From Acinetobacter zhairuonensis (GTDB lineage: Bacteria > Pseudomonadota > Gammaproteobacteria > Pseudomonadales > Moraxellaceae), in contig NZ_JAKVIM010000012.1 in NCBI RefSeq assembly GCF_022601715.1, positions 61,942 through 125,941 of the forward strand: a DNA stretch of 64,000 bases, written 5' to 3'. The position numbers were made by a program, and so were the translations under genes. This document shows, piece after piece, positions 19,584 to 26,185 of this stretch. Within the stretch, counting starts at the first letter, position 1. Each line of letters starts with the position of its first letter. The notes beneath the pieces were generated by a model. That model saw only the letters and a program-made list of their open reading frames with translations, searched no databases and was not told the origin of the DNA.

Positions 19584-20948
19584 ATGTTTAAAGCAGAAAA
19601 AATTCTTTGGGGTGAAGGACTGTTTTTACGTCCGCAACACTTTCAGCTACAAGACCGTTATCATGAGCAGCATCTAAACCATACCATTCGCTCGACCATT
19701 CCCTTTGCGTATGGCATACAAAAAATTCAGTTTGATGAAAGTCAGCTTCACCTGAATGTGTTGGCTTTGGCATCAATTGAAATGCTATGGCAAGATGGTG
19801 AAATCTATGCTGCACCTGCACAAGATCTATTGCCTGAACCTATTTTACTGGACCAGTTAAATTTACGCGGTGAAATGCAGATCTATTTGGCAATGCCAAT
19901 CGTGCAAGCCAATAAGAAGAATGTTGCCTACGAAACAGATGCTCAATCCAGCCGTTACCATTGTTATTTAAATCAAACCCATGACTTGTTTACCGATGCA
20001 TCGCCTGCGGAAATTTCACTGTTGCAACGTCGTGCTGAATTTAAACTCTTAGAGCCGCATCAGATCCCATCGCATGAAATGGATGGTTTCCTGTATTTAC
20101 CTGTAGGACGAATTAAGCGACAAAGTTCAGGGCAATTTGAACTCGATCATAAATTTATTCCACCTATCTTGCATATTGAATCCAGCGAGACTTTATACAC
20201 TCAGCTGAAACGTACACTGAATGTGATACGTGCCAAGATTAAAACCATTCAAACCAATAATCGCGAAAATGAACAAAAACTAATTGAGTTCCGATCTGGG
20301 GATATTGTGTCTTTTTGGCTGGTCAATGCCCTCAACACGGCTTACTCCAGCTTGAATCATATTTACCAGCATCCGCAAATTCATCCTGAACGATTGTTCT
20401 GCGAATTATTACGTCTTACAGGTTCATTACTGACCTTTTCATCGGCACATGAGGTCGATCAACTGCCCCAGTATCAGCACCATCAATTGCAACAGAGTTT
20501 TAACAACTTAGACCAGATTCTGCGGGATTTATTAGACACCATTATTTCGAACCGCTACATCAGTATTAGCCTGAAAGAAACCCGTCCTTCTTACTGGGTT
20601 GGTAGTCTGGAAACAGACAAGATTACCCGCGACACCCGTCTCTATGTGTGTGTATCTAGCAGCATGATGCAAACACATGAGCTCATTCAGATTGTTCCAT
20701 TACGCTTTAAAGTGGGGAGTACGGTCGATGTTGAACAACGTGTGGTTGCTGCCCTGCCTGCCATTCCACTACACCATTTAATTCAAGTTCCAACTGCAAT
20801 TCCTGTGCGCTCAGGGGTGAGTTATTTCGAAGTAGAGCCACATCATGAGCTGTACCAAAACATGCTGGATGCGGAGAGCATTTGTATTTACGTGCCTTCA
20901 GGCTTCCAAGACATCAGTATTGAATTAATTGCCGTCATGAATGCTTAA
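19584..20948 (+). CDS. tssK: T6SS baseplate protein TssK
   Basis: The 454-residue protein opens with W-GEGLFLRPQHFQLQDRY, the invariant TssK start, and continues through the shoulder/head architecture typical of the family to its conserved end SIELIAVMNA. TssK trimers link the TssF-TssG wedges to the TssL-TssM membrane complex. It begins 5 bases after tssA and is followed by tssL after 12 bases. Confidence 0.96.
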   Translation: MFKAEKILWGEGLFLRPQHFQLQDRYHEQHLNHTIRSTIPFAYGIQKIQFDESQLHLNVLALASIEMLWQDGEIYAAPAQDLLPEPILLDQLNLRGEMQIYLAMPIVQANKKNVAYETDAQSSRYHCYLNQTHDLFTDASPAEISLLQRRAEFKLLEPHQIPSHEMDGFLYLPVGRIKRQSSGQFELDHKFIPPILHIESSETLYTQLKRTLNVIRAKIKTIQTNNRENEQKLIEFRSGDIVSFWLVNALNTAYSSLNHIYQHPQIHPERLFCELLRLTGSLLTFSSAHEVDQLPQYQHHQLQQSFNNLDQILRDLLDTIISNRYISISLKETRPSYWVGSLETDKITRDTRLYVCVSSSMMQTHELIQIVPLRFKVGSTVDVEQRVVAALPAIPLHHLIQVPTAIPVRSGVSYFEVEPHHELYQNMLDAESICIYVPSGFQDISIELIAVMNA

Positions 20949-20960
20949 GGAATAATCGCT

Positions 20961-21764
20961 ATGAATTCAACAACTAAAGCACCTTCTCTATTTGATGACG
21001 GTCAAATTGGCAGCAGTGCGCTACCGACTGCCCCAGCCACGGTTCAGCACAGCTCAACATTGACTGACCTGCTGTACGATGGTTTTTATGTGGTGTTTTT
21101 AATTCGCAATCAATATGTCCCGAGCAATCCCGCCCAGTTTCGTGAGAAGGTGCTGGATTTGTTGCATCGCTTTGAACAGCAAGCCCGTAAATTGCATTTT
21201 TCCGCAGATGACATTCATGATGCGAAATATGCCTATTGTGCATTGCTAGATGAAACCATTGTGACCCAACAAGACGATGCTTTCTTTAACCTGCAAAATG
21301 TCTGGCTGATTAATCCTTTGCAATTAAGCTTATTTGGTTCTCAACTGGCAGGTTACCAATTTTTTGAAATTTTGGAGCAATTACGTAGCAAAGGCAAAGA
21401 CCGTCTAGCGTCTCTGGAAGTGTTCCATTACTGCATGCTATTGGGCTTTCAAGGCAAATATCGCATTGAATCGATTGAAAGTTTAAACCATCTGGTTTCC
21501 CGTGTCGGAGATGAAATTGATTACCTTAAAGGTAAAAAAGCCGCATTCTCGCCTTTTTCAGCCCTACCCGATCAAATTAAAAATATCATCCATCGCGAAT
21601 TGCCCTTTGTCTGGATCATTTTGTTCTTATTGATTTTTAGCCTTCTGGCTTTTGCAGGTTTAAGGTACTCGCTAAACCAACACACACAAAACTCCCTTGC
21701 ACCATTTAACAATGTGATTACTACGCCAACTGAACAGGCGAATATCACAATTTATTTACCATAA
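20961..21764 (+). CDS. tssL: T6SS membrane-complex protein TssL (DotU)
   Basis: The 267-residue protein has the cytoplasmic DotU domain (AKYAYCALLDETIV near residue 95, LEVFHYCMLLGFQGKY near 155) and one C-terminal transmembrane helix at about residues 213-233 with a short periplasmic tail. There is no OmpA-like peptidoglycan-binding extension; that function may be supplied by TagN at the other end of the locus. It partners TssM in the inner membrane. Confidence 0.94.
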   Translation: MNSTTKAPSLFDDGQIGSSALPTAPATVQHSSTLTDLLYDGFYVVFLIRNQYVPSNPAQFREKVLDLLHRFEQQARKLHFSADDIHDAKYAYCALLDETIVTQQDDAFFNLQNVWLINPLQLSLFGSQLAGYQFFEILEQLRSKGKDRLASLEVFHYCMLLGFQGKYRIESIESLNHLVSRVGDEIDYLKGKKAAFSPFSALPDQIKNIIHRELPFVWIILFLLIFSLLAFAGLRYSLNQHTQNSLAPFNNVITTPTEQANITIYLP

Positions 21765-21778
21765 ATGGTGGCGGATTT

Positions 21779-22372
21779 ATGGCACAAGACAAGCAAAACT
21801 CCATACGCATTTTAAAAGCATCGCCAACCCCAGCTCCAAAACGTTCAAGCCTGTACCTTATTGCAGGTTTTGTCGGTGGCATTCTTTTAAGTTGCGGCTT
21901 ATTTGTTTTTTTTATTTATGCTCAAGATGCACAACCATCAACGGCATCAACAACACGTAGTGAAACTACAGAGACTGATACATCATCTGCTGCTCCTGAA
22001 ATAAAGCCTACAAGCAATCTGAATACGCTCACTGAAGCTGAAGATATTGATTATCCGAATCAACTGAATGAACAGGAAATGTCAGCCCTATTTAAGCATC
22101 CTGTAAATGGAACAAATACGCTGAATGTTCCAGCACCAAACAGCTCACCTTTTGCCAATCTCGGTCAGGGGCAAGAACCCAAACCTATCAGCAAAGAAGT
22201 GGTAATTGAGAAGAAAATTCACAAACCTCAAGCTGTGACTCCAGCTATCAAACCTTTGCCTCAGGGCGTCGTCAAACCTGCGCTTTTGGATCAGCTGGAT
22301 AAAGAAATTGAATTAGCCCAACCACAAATACAAGCCACACATCCGCCAACTCCAGCAGCGCAATCGAACTAA
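21779..22372 (+). CDS. Small T6SS-linked membrane protein, Pro-rich (asaC-like)
   Basis: The 197-residue protein has a short cytoplasmic tail, one transmembrane helix (about residues 25-47) and an extended Pro/Thr/Ser/Gln-rich exterior with no recognised domain. It is 14 bases after tssL and one base before tagX. The architecture resembles a periplasm-spanning tether, and its position fits the gene called asaC in Acinetobacter loci as I recall it. Function unknown; a scaffold for TagX or TssM in the periplasm is only a guess. Confidence 0.75.
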   Translation: MAQDKQNSIRILKASPTPAPKRSSLYLIAGFVGGILLSCGLFVFFIYAQDAQPSTASTTRSETTETDTSSAAPEIKPTSNLNTLTEAEDIDYPNQLNEQEMSALFKHPVNGTNTLNVPAPNSSPFANLGQGQEPKPISKEVVIEKKIHKPQAVTPAIKPLPQGVVKPALLDQLDKEIELAQPQIQATHPPTPAAQSN

Positions 22373-22373
22373 A

Positions 22374-23342
22374 ATGATTATTTTCATTAGTTGTAGTTTT
22401 CTGGCGTTGGTGATTGGCTTGAGCCTGTTGATGTCTTATGAGCTTAGGCTGCGAACCCTCAATTATGTACGGCTAATTTTACCCAGCAGTAAGCAGAAGC
22501 TCGGGCATGCACGTCATTTTGCACAAGAAATGGGGTACGCTGCTTCGGCTGAACAGACTCAAACCCATTGGCATTTGCAACAATGGTGGATTCTGATTGC
22601 AGGATTTTTTCTGTTGGGCAGTATTGTACTGTTTGCTTTCACTCGACCGATTGATCCGACCAAGGTTGAAGCCAATTATCTGGAACAGGTCGACCCGCAA
22701 ATTTATGCTCTGTTAAATGGTGAAATACTGACGCCTCCGCCAGAAGTGGATGAACAGTTGGTTGATGCCGCTATTATTGAAGCCATGCAAATGGAACAAC
22801 AGTATCAGGCACAGAACAACAGTGTGACCGCTCAACCTTTCTCTTTGGAACGGGATAGTACCTTTGAACAAAGTCATGGGCATTTCGATACTTCACTGAT
22901 TGACCGTAAATGGGATCGCATGAACCCACGCTACAAGCAACGCTTATTGATGGTCTTTAAAATCATGAAAGAACGTCATAACTATGATCTGGTTTTACTG
23001 GAAGGTTATCGTAGCCCTGCGCGTCAAAATATGCTGTCTGGCAATAAGAACACTACACGTGCCAAAGCGTTTCAGAGCTATCACCAATTTGGTTTAGCTG
23101 CGGATGTTGCTTTTAAACGGGATGGCAAAGTGGTGATTTCAGAACGTGACCCTTGGGCTTGGAAAGGCTATCAACTGTATGGTGAAGTTGCCGAATCGGT
23201 AGGTTTAACGTGGGGTGGACGCTGGAAGTCTATACATGATTATGGTCATACCGAGTACCGTATGCCGGGCTTGAAGAAAACAGCAGAAATGGCAGAAAAA
23301 CTGACCACCGAAGGACAACTTTTAGCACAAGAGTTGAATTAA
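22374..23342 (+). CDS. tagX: T6SS peptidoglycan hydrolase TagX
   Basis: This 322-residue protein has two transmembrane helices (about 1-20 and 70-90), so its catalytic part faces the periplasm. The C-terminal half is an M15/VanY-type zinc peptidase: SYHQFGLAAD at 235-244 gives the SxHxxGxAxD metal motif (His237, Asp244), and HTEY at 292-295 gives the third histidine. TagX was described in Acinetobacter as an L,D-endopeptidase that opens the cell wall for T6SS assembly. It ends the plus arm and is followed by a strong bidirectional terminator. Confidence 0.92.
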   Translation: MIIFISCSFLALVIGLSLLMSYELRLRTLNYVRLILPSSKQKLGHARHFAQEMGYAASAEQTQTHWHLQQWWILIAGFFLLGSIVLFAFTRPIDPTKVEANYLEQVDPQIYALLNGEILTPPPEVDEQLVDAAIIEAMQMEQQYQAQNNSVTAQPFSLERDSTFEQSHGHFDTSLIDRKWDRMNPRYKQRLLMVFKIMKERHNYDLVLLEGYRSPARQNMLSGNKNTTRAKAFQSYHQFGLAADVAFKRDGKVVISERDPWAWKGYQLYGEVAESVGLTWGGRWKSIHDYGHTEYRMPGLKKTAEMAEKLTTEGQLLAQELN

Positions 23343-23404
23343 CCAACCGCTCAATTATGACTACTGTACATCAAGCCACATCGTTTTAAATTATGAATGA
23401 CAAC

Positions 23405-23434
23405 AAAAAGCCCTATGGATTAATAGGGCTTTTT
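23405..23434. terminator. Bidirectional terminator after tagX
   Basis: A 12-base stem (AAAAAGCCCTAT / ATAGGGCTTTTT) with a six-base loop and T/A runs on both sides. It lies between the end of the plus T6SS arm and the convergent zinc-ribbon gene ending at 23478, and can stop transcription in either direction. Confidence 0.9.
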
Positions 23435-23477
23435 CCAAATCAGGGTTCTCTGTTTTGGTATTGTTACTTAAACACTT

Positions 23478-23612
23478 TTATTTTTTAAATTGAGTGCAAG
23501 CGCATTTGGTACACGGGGGTAAACGATCAGTACCAATTTCTAAGTAGACGCGACGTCCGCATTGAACACAAAAATAGAAACCTGTTCCAGGTTGTTCGCC
23601 AGCAGTTACCAT
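23478..23612 (-). CDS. Zinc-ribbon microprotein, copy 1
   Basis: A 44-residue ORF starts at the ATG at 23612 with a GGAGAA ribosome-binding site, and encodes a protein with two cysteine pairs, CVQC (residues 15-18) and CTKC (34-37), the spacing of a zinc ribbon. The sequence between them, YLEIGTDRLPPC, is Pro-containing and matches almost residue for residue the second copy at 23991-24134. The strong conservation between the copies, including synonymous changes, indicates that both are translated genes. The role is unknown; small zinc ribbons of this kind often bind nucleic acid or partner proteins. Confidence 0.8.
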   Translation of the reverse strand: MVTAGEQPGTGFYFCVQCGRRVYLEIGTDRLPPCTKCACTQFKK

Positions 23613-23990
23613 TTTGGTTCTCCTTATGTTCTTTTAGAAATGGTATCCCTAGTATAACGCGCTTATGCTGAATGTCTATTGGTCATTTCAAAAAATAATG
23701 GTGTCATAAGTGTAAGAAATGATGTATTCAAAAAATTGGTGAACTAACTAAAATTTAATCATTAAAGTGAATATTTGATTACTTTATAAACATAAATAAT
23801 GCTTTAGATCTCATATACCCTATTCTCTAAGCGTATTGATGGTGAGCATACGTTCAAAGTTTCCAATACAGTTGAGCGTTCCAATCTGTTTTTTACGCTC
23901 TTAAATGCTTTTCTTAATACAAATAAAAAGCCCTATCTGGTGTAACAGGGCTTAATTCAAAACAGCGGATAACTGCTTGGTGTTTGCGGC
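23613..23990. other. Spacer between duplicated zinc-ribbon genes
   Basis: No ORF is supported in these 378 bases. On the minus strand a TAGACA-N16-TATACT promoter-like pair lies upstream of copy 1 (about 23650-23685). The end near 23925-23953 holds the terminator of copy 2. The rest is AT-rich and shows nothing else recognisable. Confidence 0.5.
23925..23953 (-). terminator. Terminator of zinc-ribbon copy 2
   Basis: Stem AAGCCCT / AGGGCTT with a 12-base loop; on the minus strand it ends in a T-rich run. Its stem sequence is close to that at 23405-23434, which supports duplication of a whole gene-plus-terminator unit. Confidence 0.75.
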
Positions 23991-24134
23991 TTAGGCATTC
24001 TTACTATTGAATTGATTGCCAAGGCATTTGGTACACGGAGGTAAACGATCAGTACCAATTTCTAAATAGGTGCGGTGTCCGCATTGAATACAAAAATAGA
24101 AGCCTGTTCCAGGTTTTTCGCCAGCAGTAACCAT
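23991..24134 (-). CDS. Zinc-ribbon microprotein, copy 2
   Basis: This 47-residue paralogue of the 23478-23612 gene also starts MVTAGE.PGTGFYF and carries CIQC (15-18) and CTKC (34-37). It differs mainly at the C-terminus, where it ends FNSKNA instead of QFKK. A GGAGAA site precedes the ATG at 24134, and a TATACT -10-like box lies about 20 bases further upstream. Its own terminator follows. Function unknown; the two genes point the same way and form a tandem pair. Confidence 0.8.
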   Translation of the reverse strand: MVTAGEKPGTGFYFCIQCGHRTYLEIGTDRLPPCTKCLGNQFNSKNA

Positions 24135-24198
24135 TTTTGTTCTCCATGTGTTTTAGAAATGGTGAACAGAGTATAGACAAGCTTTTGAGATTGTAGAG

Positions 24199-24229
24199 TC
24201 TATTTTGTGACCGCAGGGGTCAAAATAGA
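24199..24229. repeat. Hairpin downstream of DUF4365 gene
   Basis: An inverted repeat pairs TCTATTTT...GACC with GGTC...AAAATAGA around a four-base GCAG-type loop, with a two-base bulge. There is no T-run in either direction, so it is not a classical terminator; it lies between the zinc-ribbon pair and the AT-rich DUF4365 gene. Confidence 0.5.
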
Positions 24230-24285
24230 ATCAAAAATTGAAAGCAAATGACTCAAACATAACATTAACCCCAACATTATTTGCC

Positions 24286-26118
24286 TTACCATGAATCTAA
24301 TTTCCTAAATAACTCCATATTTTCTTTATACATTTCAGCTTGCCATCTACTATTCCACTTCCAATCATCTTTTCTAGGCTTACATTTTTCACAATCCAAA
24401 CAATGTCTATTTTTAAACCCCGAATCAGGAATATCACCAAACCCTTGATATGCTATATCAAGCCCCCAACCACCTCCTGTATATTTATATTCCAAACAAT
24501 GAATAATTTTCATTGTTGCTGAGGGTAACCCAACCATTTTTGCGGGCACACCTAATGCAGATGAATTGAATACCAATAAATTTTCACAATCTTTTAAAAC
24601 TCGTTCGGGATTATAATCATCCAGTCCCTGCTTAATAATTCTCCCAAACTCATCATTAGGATCATCAAAGTCAAAACCTAATTTTTTAGCATGTTTTTTA
24701 TAAAAATCTAATTCTTCATCAGGAGATAAATTATACTCTTGATTATCATTAATATATTTTTCTTCTAATTTATCCAAATAATCTAAAAAAAATTCCTGTA
24801 AATCTTTTTTTTGAAACCATTCAATCATCTGTCTAGCGACAGCTATATAATTAACCTGATCTTTAGAATGAACTTTTAATGACACAGATACATTGAGAAA
24901 TAATATAAATAGTTCTTCTTGTTCTGAATTTAATGCTAATTTCAATCCTAAATCAGTACAATAACTCAACCACTCATCTAATGCTTCTAGAGCTTCTTTC
25001 TGACCTTCATCACGTAATTTATGAACTAATAAAATAATTGATGTTGCTAATTTAGGAAAAGTATCTAAAAAAATATTTGGATCTTTTTGATCTATGGAGT
25101 GATTTACCAATCTTATTGTTTTCAATAAATTAATAGAAACATTTAAAGATGATTGTCGTTGAACCGATTGTGCTATCAGTCCCATTAATGGGTCATTACC
25201 TACCATTTTAACAGACATAAAATGATGATAATCAATATTAATTTGTTGTCGTAGAATCCAACTACGACATAATAAAAGTATATAAATTTGATAGTATTTA
25301 CTAAATTTACTTGTTCTTACCAAACCTAATAGTTGTTTAAATATTTCAAAAGAGGCTCTGTAATACTCTTCACTACCCAATCCTAAATCTTGTTCACAAA
25401 CTTTTTCTGCATATAGCCCTGCATAAAATCTAAGTTCAATTTTTTCTGTTTTTGAAGGAAAAACCAGATGAATCAATTGCAATAATTTTTCATGTTCTTT
25501 TTTTAAATATAATCTTTCAAACTGCTCCATATAGGCATAGTAACTTTGATCTTTAGATTGTTCTAACCAATCCTGTACTTTTTCATCAGTAGATTTTTTA
25601 AAAATTTCAGAATAATTTATTTTTTTTAAACCATTCAACCTCAACCAATCAAGATTTATATTTATAGCTTCTAAGAGTTCATTAATATTATCCCTTTTTA
25701 AAACATGAGTAGTTTTTAAGTGAACAGTTATTGTATCTTGTTTTTTAGTAAGTGCCTCCTTCATACTAATACGCAATTTTTCATCGTCTTGTAGACTATG
25801 CCAATATACTAGTCCATTGGTAACATCCACCACAAACAAGATTACTGCAATCTCTATATTAGACATGTAATATTGCAAACGCTCTAAAGAAATACTGAAT
25901 GATATTCTTTTACCACCATCAATAATATTTACTTCTTTTTGTCCTTTTATTTGAGCTTTGAAGATAAAACCTGTTGCTTTATCTTGAGATGTATTTATTT
26001 CAACCTCACCATCAATACCATAATCTTCTTGATCCTCTTGAGAGCGAAATATCCAATTATCAGGTAAACAGAATTCAAATACTCTACCAGCCCGTCTACC
26101 GATTTCTTTTGCATTCAT
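24286..26118 (-). CDS. DUF4365-domain protein, possible nuclease / defence gene
   Basis: I start at the ATG at 26118 (610 residues); the 19 codons upstream lie across a terminator and look non-coding. The N-terminus (about 1-150) is a DUF4365 domain with YGIDGEVEI at 33-41 and AQIKG at 55-59, the spaced Asp/Glu and Gln-x-Lys of a PD-(D/E)xK nuclease core. The middle (about 190-500) is all-helical and may form repeats. Near the end, HCLDCEKC (572-579) could bind a metal. Codon use is far more AT-rich than in neighbours, and the gene sits between two conserved operons, suggesting horizontal gain. Nuclease activity and defence are inferred. Confidence 0.8.
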   Translation of the reverse strand: MNAKEIGRRAGRVFEFCLPDNWIFRSQEDQEDYGIDGEVEINTSQDKATGFIFKAQIKGQKEVNIIDGGKRISFSISLERLQYYMSNIEIAVILFVVDVTNGLVYWHSLQDDEKLRISMKEALTKKQDTITVHLKTTHVLKRDNINELLEAININLDWLRLNGLKKINYSEIFKKSTDEKVQDWLEQSKDQSYYAYMEQFERLYLKKEHEKLLQLIHLVFPSKTEKIELRFYAGLYAEKVCEQDLGLGSEEYYRASFEIFKQLLGLVRTSKFSKYYQIYILLLCRSWILRQQINIDYHHFMSVKMVGNDPLMGLIAQSVQRQSSLNVSINLLKTIRLVNHSIDQKDPNIFLDTFPKLATSIILLVHKLRDEGQKEALEALDEWLSYCTDLGLKLALNSEQEELFILFLNVSVSLKVHSKDQVNYIAVARQMIEWFQKKDLQEFFLDYLDKLEEKYINDNQEYNLSPDEELDFYKKHAKKLGFDFDDPNDEFGRIIKQGLDDYNPERVLKDCENLLVFNSSALGVPAKMVGLPSATMKIIHCLEYKYTGGGWGLDIAYQGFGDIPDSGFKNRHCLDCEKCKPRKDDWKWNSRWQAEMYKENMELFRKLDSW

Positions 26119-26131
26119 AATGATACCCAAT

Positions 26132-26166
26132 AAAAAACCCCACTCTAAAGTAGGGCTTTTTTTAAA
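26132..26166 (-). terminator. Terminator after acnD
   Basis: Imperfect stem with CCC/GGG and ACT/AGT segments, flanked by A and T runs, ending in six T on the minus strand, 20 bases past the acnD stop. It ends the propionate operon just before the DUF4365 start, so that gene probably has its own promoter or depends on read-through. Confidence 0.65.
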
Positions 26167-26185
26167 CAATTTCAAATACTTTAAA

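Noticed and set aside
26119..26175. Longer N-terminus for the DUF4365 protein
   Set aside because: The extra 19 codons run through the acnD terminator hairpin and lack a ribosome-binding site; the ATG at 26118 starts at the conserved domain.
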